Part shown: positions 31,101 to 37,029 of the stretch, piece after piece | How positions within the stretch are numbered: the first letter of the stretch is position 1 | Layout: every line of letters starts with the position of its first letter | Virus record (IMG/VR): IMGVR_UViG_3300046808_000555 | Coordinates: 1 to 38,915 of that record | Length of the DNA stretch: 38,915 nt | Source of the DNA: a virus | Reading direction: 5' to 3' (one strand) | Program-made: the position numbers and the translations under genes | The notes under the pieces: model-generated | Told to the model about the DNA's origin: nothing | The model's input: only the letters and a program-made list of their open reading frames with translations | The model's database searches: none

Positions 31101-32982
31101 AGGGCAATACGATCCAACATACAATTACTATGGGCCAAAAGAAATGGTCGATGGTATGCGTCGCATGTATACTCCTCCAGTTATAGATGAGAACCTTACT
31201 GGCGCACAACAAGCAGTGAACACTGTTGTCACCACATTCAATTCCTTAACTGGACTTTCATTGGGTGTTAAAACATTAGGATCAATTCCGTTCTACTTCA
31301 GAAACATCATCGGCAACATGGCGTTCTTCGCTCCGTCACAAGGAGTTTCGTTCAACACATACGGCAAGATGCTCAAGAATCTGAAGTATGTCGGCGAAAA
31401 GTTTATGAGACCAGACGAGATCAATGAGTATCAAGCAGAGTTGATTTCGTTAGGTGTTCTCAACAACGAGCTTAATGCCAATCTTGTTAAGGACATGTTG
31501 TCCAATAAGTTTAACATGGAGCGGATCAACGAAGAGATCCACACGATCTCTGGTAAGATTAAGATGGCCGCTGCCAAAGGGGAAGAGTTCATCAAACCAC
31601 TTACCTCAAGACTCAGTGAACTGTCTCAAGCGGTGGACGGATTCTACAAGATGGCATACTTTGAGAATGAGGTCAGCACATTGACCAAAGCAAAGGAAGC
31701 AGATATCCGTGAGGGCCGAACAGATTCTTTCTACGCCAAACTTTCTGATTACGAAATCAAATACGAAGCGGCTAGAAAAGTTAAGGCTACAGCTCAAAGT
31801 TATTCTGAAGCTCCTCCGATTGTCAGAGAATCCGTTAGGACTGTGGGCATGTTCATCGCTCCGTTCTTACGGTTCAAGACAGAGGTTCCACGGATCATTT
31901 ACAATACTTACACAGAAGCATTGGCAGAAATTAGATCTGGCAATCCAGTGATGGTGAGCCGTGGATGGAAAAGGTTTACGGGAATGACTTCTATATTAGG
32001 AGTATTGTCCGCCGCTGTTCCGACAGCTATTCAAATGGCAATGGGCATCGGAGAGGATGAGGATGAAGTGCTTCGTTCAACCGTTCCCGAATACTCTAGA
32101 GACAATACCTTCTTCTACTATCCGTGGGATGGAAAGTTGAGGTCTATGGACTTCACCTTCCTCAATCCATTCGCTAGTGTGATTGATCCATTCCTACGCG
32201 CTGGAGAAAATATCTTCAGAGGAAATCCAGTAGACGCGATGGTCTCATTTACTAATGCGTTCATGAGTCAGTATCTCGATATGCAAATCTTTAGTGGTGC
32301 AGTTCTCGATACGGTCTACAACAAGGATAGTTCTACAGGACAGCCGATCTATTACGATTCAGACAAATTAAACATCTTCGGTAAATCGCTAGAGTATATC
32401 CTACTGAAAGTCTATACTCCTCCGACACTTGAGAAGGCATATAGGGCAATCACTTCTGCGCGTGGTGTGGCAGTCGATCCTCAATATGAGCCTCTCGCGA
32501 TAGCTCTTGATGCTATCAAGCCGATCAAGTCTTATCCAGTTGAACTGAAAGATCGGGCAGAGCGGTTCCTTAAAGACAAGATGTCAGAGAGGTCTGACTT
32601 CGATAGTCGGAAGAACATTGCCAAGAGTAAGAGAGGCATACCAGATAGCCAGATCCGTGAGGCCGCAAGAGAGTTTGTTGAGTCTCGCGTCCGAATTGAA
32701 GGGGAGATCTACAAAGGTCTTCGTGGACTCAGTGGAGTTAAGGGCTTCGGCATGACCGAAAAAGAACTGGTGTCTCTGATGCGGAGTTCCGATATTAAGA
32801 TGGGGCCGCGCAGGATCATGCTGTTGCAGAACAAGATGATTGAGAAGCCAGTCTTGTCTCCCAAATTCATTGAGGACATGCTCCAGTTGGAAGAAGGGGG
32901 TGAAGGAATCAGACGATTGAACATCATGCAGGATGAGATCAACCGCCTGTTCCCCTCACGCTTCGCTCCACTTAACCTCTAA
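22147..32982 (+). CDS. Giant polyvalent virion protein (3611 aa) with metallopeptidase-like domain
   Basis: One uninterrupted 10.8-kb gene. Hydrophobic Ala/Gly-rich segments lie near 498-522, 658-690 and 783-803, and a Pro/Glu/Ala-rich linker spans about 865-1075, followed by a Lys/Ala/Pro repeat near 1120-1155. A zincin-like site follows: H2078-E-Y-I-H2082 with NIEEFVATFF at 2138-2147, whose Glu may be the third ligand. A second helix with EELFH at 2354-2358 lies in a similar setting. The C-terminal third holds SIPFYFRNIIGN near 3047, a segment like large polyvalent protein domain LPD38 (YSEAPPIVRESVRTVGMFIA, from 3219), and a hydrophobic patch near 3280-3302. Such proteins are packaged and injected with the DNA, where they may form a conduit or counter host defences. 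The function is inferred. Confidence 0.85.
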   Translation: MTELDDLTQQEPEFESFSNWKTTNSTGDVVKDRLNWSNYVREEYVKANVYNEEIEKDILNTTIERLKEEKPDVDWSNSDNLASLFAPEDTSLDTKLKAIQSTFNYDTPEWDAASRYFAFKEAYPEGQEMDEATKQRGMELESYAATVADRYYDDAKRRKVLTGELPIARITNAEGRQEYIIGSSFDKENLADSIRNSADGGITFADTAGILATTRVPSGFKEEAYKVKRYTEARSVIENIWGGLSNSTLDKYADTLAEADREGREVTDVQKPDFASIRKEVNKTLPDNEGFTDQEIEKAFTQSAYARANGGGKFKIYEDPEELYKNIRNVGYETPLVNPSIMADENKLKAALDGNPQLTDDDRTRIMDSRIPFLQANFDHYNEKLSRFDETSEKWLNTLQAGRAAGKKDYEILGEYASNPENFSEMATRISGIAESVQDGFGELVAALPMMAKADWARDYMIGNIKERNDRREIARLFNTELGTGQDFMEAIAPMLVDVGATALLSLATAPAAGAGGAAFAAAKSGARLTAKGLVKSMASNAFRQLPNETLEQASKRLLAEGLIKQSTQEAGANGAMAAIKAYNSSLISKIGTTSAMALPAFNRSAGATYASVYNQFQEAKNLRDKLQKEGKWDSLSDVEKKRIENHANMTPEQMHDRALGAGLTSGAITAAITSSFGALGRGALEDALLGGASKKQIKNILTKITKIDDIKDEEFTQVVSKAFDSTLKKFGSTKFTKEAARNALDEGMEEGLDDFINSFVSDAATDENTPFLQRLESAGRSALIGAGMGAGVPAVKATKDLVMRQSNAEQRRLAEITFAQDISNRLAETSPISAQTVLSILKAPRSGRAAYAASKLAEARATVSPPQVPVVPEDGTTVKDEAGVGEPEPSLNVLTPRNLTNMGAEPEVVFVPEVVAPEEQAAATEPVAEEGPTIDVEAEVIQPEVPLLETQEEVAAEEPVEVERPVAETLPKADPERVKLIQDRLSNVTQEEVEQAIREEMVVVEDEGPQQIKPLPAPVSEVEVEIEPPIQAAAPVAAEKTLPAIQAEATSITTPEKTVEETDAPEDALAFTKEDEIRINTQAESLGVNKEEVMKHLVDTFNNIQIASGNMEPVVEKTAPKKAAKAPVAKATTAKAPVAKTKAPITEATTPPKIKWDVRGIGNTPRQIDVNYFGFTVPMLPSEFRKLVPEGVSDPDTKEYIKGKIQEGESIAPPYLNVTWNDERKVWVLNPKQHEGRSRTDAASEIEPDVAMPVSLLLLGTKRARHLTDEMRNAPIVFENNLNKIVFKQQPQAVQTETPKQKNAIEKAVSASRDEVVERLAQAGAPIRFMRGSRYGMPKGFDSDISESDLSDNLAKRVFELYKPLSTDEVSELYQIPISLFKTKQTKRTSWWNPFKQQFVESEKIKFHTVVDGGRITGLFDNNPFTVAAALKSKMPIYIPNTFSGNINKAIKYDKQTGVIYDVRFPDPRNPLSELSIVNDKESTKPVSDVAETISKQFVFTDGIKPPLDSTLDVHRDLENLGEQSPKEGSPTTTYYKAIDSFNRFINAVYPQVTGSPVAKKAIGQSNALLKLFGFGDKKKGLTPAQTRTANETAIMELVPEFYLTLFRGELYQTLQNNNAIVSDATKEKNKYSIDPASVAKARSILLERIKVPEDFKLPEYIKDKSTQEAQAYFLLTSGFKTGQTLPKIDGVTMRGEDINADSSNVIIDQFIFNSINDDTSRPDKNGLFPNVGAVVKRVSERVMGRLKYEKETASKNDFYDAAIQFEGDVSDVSRLELDAALEEIYGSSNPYDIHSSLDSLKAEKVFRNVRKEVEQLLRTDADIAKSIRRLAKRTVYANEPELADNKFPVDVFRDIAQWASPSTNKQTAAESFTFRRQLLDHFPVANVTSALVHDAFEASGAFAYDFTRVADANTVSILVRNGLTEKEAKFVLEKRNLKRIMEETGVTEQEAASILESQRKVQFRYSAPSFIRSKYREFYRRLNQKEINRLGLESGNSQSVYDALRQISTKGLSKENRAVAKLLLRFQSTILNTRFLITDIKNNKAGDFSRGVDGTNMVYLNKSGFYGVGVESVLLHEYIHAITVDVLNRPNASLTPAQRSAKTRLNGLMQLAMKQYNSELQKTGVGSLEFEAATVNIEEFVATFFSSPSFQSKLKLLQQEEIKSRSFFARIYDAILDFFGIKPKTDIDKAFAALVDLSTLGNIDDQYSIESQVDRSLVETRNNGASRRIVPVKSSDAEVRMTSFEPIDSNIDSTPEQEAGINQLIDQAISSLVPDNVEVTVFETQEEADRNGIFKDRPEAAVVAALMQDSEGRSVSAIFVNRSKMREALLSRSSNIENPLMAKAMMESIFNEELFHVAEFYAFTTEEITELANTMSDVEFDDIIDDYTSVPARRDQLKLALRRDDNAEIKNQLIGEMLRMRAQKITRGFTTEEDIAFYESNPSLMRIAFRYMRGFFRRMYARYNINKNNPELAAAIHRMSTELRFLQEGTYNPDTHSAFDPNNPDANFEIIRQRFTATAAEITADTTDEEIERRFKGLFDSLELPVSLFSAGEYKHMSTRLEKLFKGDIDPRIQTLFKSQKFFEQATDKLGKSMMVKINKLITETYGKGGIDPSVLSDATGTTEFIKIDKKLKQSFQEDYRNAKAARTEAVARGEIDKKWISTDALAAMRKAMIKDRIDAETDKARQEIRARQARAIERISKDSPQLAAALVEMRKVTDLMSKKVKEKYNLSESMQVKFDANMGIYLTRAYKAFNEEGYIERVLESNDPKFVEIRQEASVYFRDRYIKQLANKKLRVSKNNAKITGTAPITKEKAIELATDEVNNDPAIISQFMAQFLRSYSPDYIGRVGTLPKGVTKSLIDNLRRKSDLDPSVRKLLGEYDQETEGLNNLLRTYSVVSTMVARQSFYNNLIDMAKLRPVIGPDGNPVLDENGEPVQDGFLLTEDDLRERIKKNPMMQQEYVNIRTGKLYTPDTEEKVPQGLAGQYDPTYNYYGPKEMVDGMRRMYTPPVIDENLTGAQQAVNTVVTTFNSLTGLSLGVKTLGSIPFYFRNIIGNMAFFAPSQGVSFNTYGKMLKNLKYVGEKFMRPDEINEYQAELISLGVLNNELNANLVKDMLSNKFNMERINEEIHTISGKIKMAAAKGEEFIKPLTSRLSELSQAVDGFYKMAYFENEVSTLTKAKEADIREGRTDSFYAKLSDYEIKYEAARKVKATAQSYSEAPPIVRESVRTVGMFIAPFLRFKTEVPRIIYNTYTEALAEIRSGNPVMVSRGWKRFTGMTSILGVLSAAVPTAIQMAMGIGEDEDEVLRSTVPEYSRDNTFFYYPWDGKLRSMDFTFLNPFASVIDPFLRAGENIFRGNPVDAMVSFTNAFMSQYLDMQIFSGAVLDTVYNKDSSTGQPIYYDSDKLNIFGKSLEYILLKVYTPPTLEKAYRAITSARGVAVDPQYEPLAIALDAIKPIKSYPVELKDRAERFLKDKMSERSDFDSRKNIAKSKRGIPDSQIREAAREFVESRVRIEGEIYKGLRGLSGVKGFGMTEKELVSLMRSSDIKMGPRRIMLLQNKMIEKPVLSPKFIEDMLQLEEGGEGIRRLNIMQDEINRLFPSRFAPLNL

Positions 32983-32986
32983 TCAA

Positions 32987-33145
32987 ATGAGCTTCGAGCA
33001 ATTCGTTGTAGCAATGGCAATGGTATTGTATGCCGTAGTCGGGATTAGTTATGCCATTAAAGGCAACATTCCGTGGGCATTGGTATGGATGTCATATGCT
33101 ACAGCGAATGCTGGATTGATATGGGCAGAGTCTTATTCTAGATAG
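32987..33145 (+). CDS. Small membrane protein after the giant gene (52 aa)
   Basis: ATG 32987 lies 4 bases after the giant gene stop. The 52-residue protein has two hydrophobic stretches (FVVAMAMVLYAVVGISYAI and WALVWMSYATANAGLIWA) separated by KGNIP, a two-helix hairpin membrane protein. It is the last gene on the rightward transcript; its stop overlaps the end of the convergent gene by 8 bases. It could be an accessory of the giant protein or a second holin-like protein; nothing decides. Confidence 0.6.
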   Translation: MSFEQFVVAMAMVLYAVVGISYAIKGNIPWALVWMSYATANAGLIWAESYSR

Positions 33146-33452
33146 CCCTTCTCTTTTCCTCTAATGATTTGGATAACTCGTATATCTCAGACGAGATCTC
33201 ATCGAGTTTGTCTTGATTGAACTTTAGTGTTCTCAAGTTTGATTCAATGATTGTCTTTTTGGTTACGCCGAAAGCCTTCGCCGCATCTGACGGATGAACG
33301 CTTTCAATCATAGTCGCGATAAACATTGCGATGTCTCTCCATATTAGAGTGGATGCTTTTATACTCTTCTGCTTCAGAGTCTTGTATTGTATTCCAGAAT
33401 AGAGTGATGTGGCTTTGAGTATAGAGTCTACTATCCTTATGTGTTCTTTCAT
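33138..33452 (-). CDS. HTH protein, possibly DnaA domain IV-like (104 aa)
   Basis: A 104-residue protein with a helix-turn-helix region: IWRDIAMFIATMIESVHPSD, then AAKAFGVTKKTIIESNLRTL. The order AM ... S ... A-x-x-FGV-x-K-x-T-I recalls DnaA domain IV, but the RDHSTV signature is replaced by VTKKTI, so a generic HTH is equally possible. The N-terminal 40 residues are Lys-rich and the C-terminus is a coiled coil (LDEISSEIYELSKSLEEKRR). ATG 33452 is preferred over TTG 33461. It ends the leftward right-arm operon. Confidence 0.6.
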   Translation of the reverse strand: MKEHIRIVDSILKATSLYSGIQYKTLKQKSIKASTLIWRDIAMFIATMIESVHPSDAAKAFGVTKKTIIESNLRTLKFNQDKLDEISSEIYELSKSLEEKRRAI

Positions 33453-33457
33453 ATCTA

Positions 33458-33739
33458 TCAATCAATTGGGGGATTGAGTGTAATTGAAAGGACAGCTGCA
33501 CAGATAGCGTCCGCATCGTCTTCGTCAAAAGAACCAGCCGCTGCTGCGACAGCTTCACAGAATGCCGTCAGATGTTCTTGACGATGTATCTTCTGGCATC
33601 TGATGGAGCATGCTGGTGTGAAGGCAATGACTGCCCACCCACTTACATTGTTCTTCTCTGGCCGCGATTTAATGGATACATCTACACCATTGACATCAAT
33701 GGTGGCTACAGTTGGGTGGTTGATATTCTCAAATTTCAT
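33458..33739 (-). CDS. Uncharacterised protein (93 aa)
   Basis: A 93-residue protein with a beta-rich first half (TVATIDVNGVDVSIKSRPEK, VSGWAVIAFT), a short cysteine pair (CSIRCQK), and a helical acidic end (FCEAVAAAAGSFDEDDADAI). The compact beta-then-alpha plan is that of many small phage proteins, but I recognise no family. It lies between the HTH gene and a 57-residue gene in a tightly packed operon. Confidence 0.6.
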   Translation of the reverse strand: MKFENINHPTVATIDVNGVDVSIKSRPEKNNVSGWAVIAFTPACSIRCQKIHRQEHLTAFCEAVAAAAGSFDEDDADAICAAVLSITLNPPID

Positions 33740-33759
33740 AATAGTAATATAGTTAATTG

Positions 33760-33933
33760 TTATTCTTTGTCGGACTCATACTCGTCGCAGAATCCGAATG
33801 CTTCTGTGTTATTCTCTTCTTCAATAATGTCAAGTCTGTTTCTTGCGGCTTCGACAAGTTCACTGACAGACAAGTCATAGAAGTCTTTGTCTGTAATGAT
33901 TGAGGCGGCTAGATCGAACATGATGTTTTTCAT
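33760..33933 (-). CDS. Small acidic protein (57 aa)
   Basis: ATG 33933 opens a 57-residue frame ending at TAA 33762-33760. It starts MKNIMFDLAASIITDKDFYD and continues with a helix LSVSELVEAARNRLDIIEEE. It is strongly acidic and has one Cys. It fills the gap between its neighbours, and its leader (CAACTAACCAT) matches others in the genome. The function is unknown; acidic size and shape are like DNA-mimic or inhibitor proteins, which is only a guess. Confidence 0.6.
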   Translation of the reverse strand: MKNIMFDLAASIITDKDFYDLSVSELVEAARNRLDIIEEENNTEAFGFCDEYESDKE

Positions 33934-33937
33934 ATGG

Positions 33938-34453
33938 TTAGTTGAATTCGTTTAAGAGTTCTTCATCTGATTTTCTAGTGCGTAGAAAGGTTTGACTATA
34001 ACTGACAGAAGTTCCATCACCAGTCATGCCCTCTTCGTGAGTGAGGGTAAGCCCCACATACTTGTTGAAATCACTGCCAAAATCTTTTGCTGGTATGATC
34101 TTAACAGGATAGGTGATTCCGCTATTGTTGAGTGGTCGAATGTTGTGTTCGACTACTACTTTACGGATAGGGTTTGGGATATGCTTTTCAGCAAACTGCA
34201 TGAAAGCAATAGCAAGATTCTCAATGAGGTCGTTGAGTTCTTCATTAGGATCGTCCATAGAACAATTGCCACAGATGTGTCGTTCGATGGGTTCCCACAC
34301 TACAAGCTCCTGCTGGTCAGCAAGTGCTTGCTTGTCGTCGCCATTGATGTCGGCGAGTATTGCTTTGCGTAGTCTGTCACCAGTCCAGTCATCGTGTGTA
34401 GATGACAGATAGAATGATGCGGCTAACTTATATGCTTCGTCACTTGGATTCAT
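33938..34453 (-). CDS. Uncharacterised protein (171 aa)
   Basis: A 171-residue acidic protein. Features are AYKLAASFYLSSTHDDWTGD, a possible metal site HICGNCSMDDPNEE near residue 62, a helix LIENLAIAFMQFAEKHI and a beta-rich C-terminal half. ATG 34453 is chosen because an extension to 34669 overlaps the upstream gene and is low-complexity (Asn/His/Thr). The leader is G-poor (CACTAACCACAATAACAAT). The family is not recognised. Confidence 0.6.
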   Translation of the reverse strand: MNPSDEAYKLAASFYLSSTHDDWTGDRLRKAILADINGDDKQALADQQELVVWEPIERHICGNCSMDDPNEELNDLIENLAIAFMQFAEKHIPNPIRKVVVEHNIRPLNNSGITYPVKIIPAKDFGSDFNKYVGLTLTHEEGMTGDGTSVSYSQTFLRTRKSDEELLNEFN

Positions 34454-34472
34454 ATTGTTATTGTGGTTAGTG

Positions 34473-34784
34473 TTATTGTGGTTCAACTCCTGTTGCATCA
34501 GTAAGCGCATCGATGATTGCATACCAGTGTGCGTCGTTGTCCTCTGGATCAGAGTCCCTCCAGTCACGGAGGGAGTTCTGTATTCTTTGGATCTCCCGCT
34601 TAAACTCTGCTGTCTTGCGCTCTTTGTGGGTAGCGGGTTTGTTTGTGTATCTTTCTCCAAGATACCCAAGCAGATTATCTTCTGGAACGAATGACATTAG
34701 CTCTACGATTGCAGAACGATCATTGTAATACAGATCCTCTTCGATCTGTTCAATAACATTATCTATTAGTAGTTCAGTTTTCAT
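34473..34784 (-). CDS. Uncharacterised acidic helical protein (103 aa)
   Basis: A 103-residue, mostly helical protein (LIDNVIEQIEEDLYYNDRSA, EFKREIQRIQNSLRDWRDSD). No motif is recognised. Its ATG is preceded by 30 bases of G-poor leader and then a 26-base element that also precedes the gene starting at 35060, so both genes may answer to the same regulator. Confidence 0.6.
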   Translation of the reverse strand: MKTELLIDNVIEQIEEDLYYNDRSAIVELMSFVPEDNLLGYLGERYTNKPATHKERKTAEFKREIQRIQNSLRDWRDSDPEDNDAHWYAIIDALTDATGVEPQ

Positions 34785-34814
34785 AGTGTTTGTTTTCTAT
34801 TGTTAGTGGTTTAT

Positions 34815-34840
34815 GCTACAACTATGCGGTAAGCTACGCA
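34815..34840 (-). repeat. Upstream element copy A (26 bases)
   Basis: This 26-base sequence differs at one position from 35089-35114. It ends 30 bases before the ATG at 34784; copy B ends 28 bases before the ATG at 35060. The leaders after both copies also share AATAGAAA and CAAACA. It is a candidate shared promoter or regulator site. Confidence 0.7.
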
Positions 34841-34850
34841 TTCAGTTTAA

Positions 34851-35060
34851 TTATTCAGCTGTGTCGAGTAGGAACTCTGGTATGTCTTCTTGTTTGAGGC
34901 TTAGGTCTTCCTCAGTAATCTCTATCACATCATGTATGGAGTCATACTTACACGCACCACACATATCTTCATACAACGCATCGAAGGCGTGCTGAACCAT
35001 CTCTTCGTTATCGAGATCGACAACATATTCTATTTGCACTTTTACTTTTCCGAGTCTCAT
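34851..35060 (-). CDS. Uncharacterised acidic protein (69 aa)
   Basis: A 69-residue acidic protein: a beta strand start (LGKVKVQIEYVVDLDNEE), a helix with CGAC (ALYEDMCGACKYDS), and an acidic tail. The two cysteines could bind metal only if it dimerises. No family is recognised. The upstream element copy B lies 28 bases before its ATG. Confidence 0.6.
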   Translation of the reverse strand: MRLGKVKVQIEYVVDLDNEEMVQHAFDALYEDMCGACKYDSIHDVIEITEEDLSLKQEDIPEFLLDTAE

Positions 35061-35088
35061 AATGTTTGTTTCTATTTGTTAGGTTAGT

Positions 35089-35114
35089 GCTCCAACTATG
35101 CGGTAAGCTACGCA
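35089..35114 (-). repeat. Upstream element copy B (26 bases)
   Basis: The second copy of the 26-base element, identical to 34815-34840 except one base. It lies between the stop of the 31-residue gene and the ATG at 35060, at nearly the same distance from the start codon as the other copy. No clear -10/-35 pair is seen within it. Confidence 0.7.
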
Positions 35115-35139
35115 GTATCCATCGTGCAGGATACAGGCA

Positions 35140-35235
35140 TCAATAGCGGTCGTCGTCGTCGTTGTTGAGGATGCCGCTCACCACGACAACGATGAAGGTG
35201 ACGAGCATCAGTGTTAGGGTTTGTTCTAGACTCAT
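35140..35235 (-). CDS. Tiny single-pass membrane protein with Asp tail (31 aa)
   Basis: ATG 35235 opens a 31-residue frame: a membrane helix (TLTLMLVTFIVVVVSGIL) and a tail NNDDDDRY. It starts 4 bases after the GP88-like gene. Same plan as the 34-residue gene at 12669-12773 but no clear sequence identity. It is supported by topology and position only; the role is unknown. Confidence 0.5.
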   Translation of the reverse strand: MSLEQTLTLMLVTFIVVVVSGILNNDDDDRY

Positions 35236-35239
35236 AGCC

Positions 35240-35917
35240 TTAATGGATAACGAATCCCGTTGTGTCATGCTTTGCTTTGCCCTTTGTGGTCAACCCGACG
35301 ATGACATTTTTCGGGTCGAGAAATCGCAAGTCTGTTTCGTCTCCGCTGATGACAGGCTTTCCCATCCATGTGTCTGGTAGACGAGAGCCAAACACAGCGG
35401 CGACATTGCCACCAGCCGCAAGCACTCTAGCTACATCAGCATCATTGCATTCTGATCTAGAGAATGTCAGATGGTAGTTAGCAGGAAAGCCTCCGTTGAT
35501 AAAGCGTAGCATCCGTGTGAAGTGTTTGGTGTAGTCATAGAAGATCTGGTCAGCGAACATCTCGATGATGCCATACTTCTCCCACATCAAATCACTGGTG
35601 AGGTTGAGGCGGAAGCACGGAGTCATGCCTTTGCGCTTTGACTTCTTGATTGCCGCTTCGATGTCGTCAGCGAGATAGCCCATGAACTTGTCACGATCTT
35701 CAAAGAAGAGCAGTGTCTTCTTGAGTCGTGCGTTCTGAACAGAACCCATCGCACCTCTGCCAGCAGTATTGAGGCATGCTTCCCGACATCCAGCGGAACT
35801 GGAAGCACATACATTTCTACCAGATAGGGATGCAGGAATCATGTGCAAGCCATAAGTATCGTAGCCTTTGCTAGTTCCTTTGAGTGTCTTGTAGTTAGAT
35901 GTTGTCAGTAGTTTCAT
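35240..35917 (-). CDS. GP88-family phage protein (225 aa)
   Basis: The sequence matches the phage family named after mycobacteriophage gene 88. The matching blocks are NYKTLKGTSKGYDTYGLHMI, the cysteine block NVCASSSAGCREACLNTAGR, FMGYLADDIEAAIKKSKRKG, CFRLNLTSDLMWE and IFYDYTKHFTRM. The three closely spaced cysteines (about residues 37, 44 and 48) could bind a metal or Fe-S centre. The family is widespread in phages and plasmids and I know of no proven function. ATG 35917 fits the family start. It lies in the right-arm operon with the MoxR/VWA pair. Confidence 0.8.
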   Translation of the reverse strand: MKLLTTSNYKTLKGTSKGYDTYGLHMIPASLSGRNVCASSSAGCREACLNTAGRGAMGSVQNARLKKTLLFFEDRDKFMGYLADDIEAAIKKSKRKGMTPCFRLNLTSDLMWEKYGIIEMFADQIFYDYTKHFTRMLRFINGGFPANYHLTFSRSECNDADVARVLAAGGNVAAVFGSRLPDTWMGKPVISGDETDLRFLDPKNVIVGLTTKGKAKHDTTGFVIH

Positions 35918-35922
35918 ATTGG

Positions 35923-36945
35923 TTAGGCGAGTAAGGTTGTAGGATAGGACTCGACTGCTTGTTGCGCTGGCTCTGATTGTTCCTTCTCATTCTTGAGCCA
36001 GTCCAACGGATGAGTGTAGTCTTGTTTGGCTGTGTCGAATAGAGCGGCGAGTGTCTTGATGTTCTCTACGCAGAACTTGATGCCATACACTTCTGGTTCT
36101 GGTAGATCGATCATCTTGAAGATGTTGACCAGTGAGTCCCAATGGGTCAGTAAGTTATGCGGCTTGTCAAAGTGGAACAACGCTTCGTTGTAAGCCCAAT
36201 CAGCTCTACGATTTGTTAGATCTGCATTCCAGAATTCTTGTGCGTTGCCTACATTAGAAGTCGGCAAGATAGCCTGTATGTGATTGCGGTGGATGTAATC
36301 ACCAGCTGTGTAAGGATAATACTCTAGCTTTTTGTATTTACTAAAGTTATTGTTCAGTAGCTGACTATCCCTAAAGAAAGTCTCTAGTGCATCACGCTTC
36401 TCTTCTGTGTTGCCATCGACAGCTATCGAGTTGAACGACTGCATGAAGTCCTTGAACTTATTGAAGTGTTCATTGAATGTCATGTCTGCCAATGCTAGAT
36501 CGACATTGATGGTATCTTTGTTCAGCTCTTGTGCATAAGAACATAGTGGCATGAGCCATGTGTATTTCCAATACAGATCTAATTGATCTTTGGGAACAAC
36601 ATGGTCGATCAAGCTACGCAACAACACATAGTTGTTGGGAATAGTCTTGCGAGTATCGACTGCTGGTTTGATCGTCTCATACAAGTCGATCATTAGATTG
36701 CCCTCATGTGCCAGTTTGCCCCACATATGGTTGTAATCGTAGCGGTCTTTGTGTCTATGCATGACGCTATTGACTCTGTTCTTCTCGAAGAAGATTACAT
36801 TGTCGAACTTGAGTAGTGCTACTTCCCATTGATCTTTGTGCAGGAACAACAGCGTTTTGCTCTTACCATACCAACGGAGGACGGACGAGCTGCAATTGTG
36901 TGGGTTGTCGTTGATAACGGCATTGATTACTTCTTTGATTTTCAT
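35923..36945 (-). CDS. Uncharacterised protein (340 aa)
   Basis: A 340-residue protein rich in aromatic residues and Asn/His, with no motif I recognise. Visible segments include VLRWYGKSKTLLFLHKDQWE, a Tyr-rich block KYKKLEYYPYTAGDYIHRNH and a helical end (TLAALFDTAKQDY). There are no membrane helices or cysteine clusters. It follows the metallopeptidase-VWA gene in the operon with an 84-base gap that holds a 16-base palindrome, so it could be under separate control. It might be a target or adaptor of the MoxR/VWA pair; this is inference from order only. Confidence 0.65.
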   Translation of the reverse strand: MKIKEVINAVINDNPHNCSSSVLRWYGKSKTLLFLHKDQWEVALLKFDNVIFFEKNRVNSVMHRHKDRYDYNHMWGKLAHEGNLMIDLYETIKPAVDTRKTIPNNYVLLRSLIDHVVPKDQLDLYWKYTWLMPLCSYAQELNKDTINVDLALADMTFNEHFNKFKDFMQSFNSIAVDGNTEEKRDALETFFRDSQLLNNNFSKYKKLEYYPYTAGDYIHRNHIQAILPTSNVGNAQEFWNADLTNRRADWAYNEALFHFDKPHNLLTHWDSLVNIFKMIDLPEPEVYGIKFCVENIKTLAALFDTAKQDYTHPLDWLKNEKEQSEPAQQAVESYPTTLLA

Positions 36946-36971
36946 AGTGTATTTCAGTTTGTTAGTTTAGT

Positions 36972-36987
36972 TGCAGTATTTACTGCA
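36972..36987. repeat. 16-base palindrome upstream of the 340-aa gene
   Basis: TGCAGTA and TACTGCA are perfect arms around TT. It lies in the 84-base gap, 27 bases before the ATG at 36945. It is a candidate operator; there is no T-run for a terminator. Confidence 0.45.
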
Positions 36988-37029
36988 GAGTTGTAAGCGT
37001 GATCGGATGCGCTTCCCCCGTCAGTTATG

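Noticed and set aside
22147-32982. Virion RNA polymerase (N4-like) in the giant protein
   Set aside because: The size would fit, but I saw none of the T7-like RNA polymerase motifs in the expected order.
34800-35120. CRISPR-like or mobile-element repeat
   Set aside because: Only two copies of a 26-base repeat exist, each at a fixed distance from a gene start; no array, transposase or target duplication is present.
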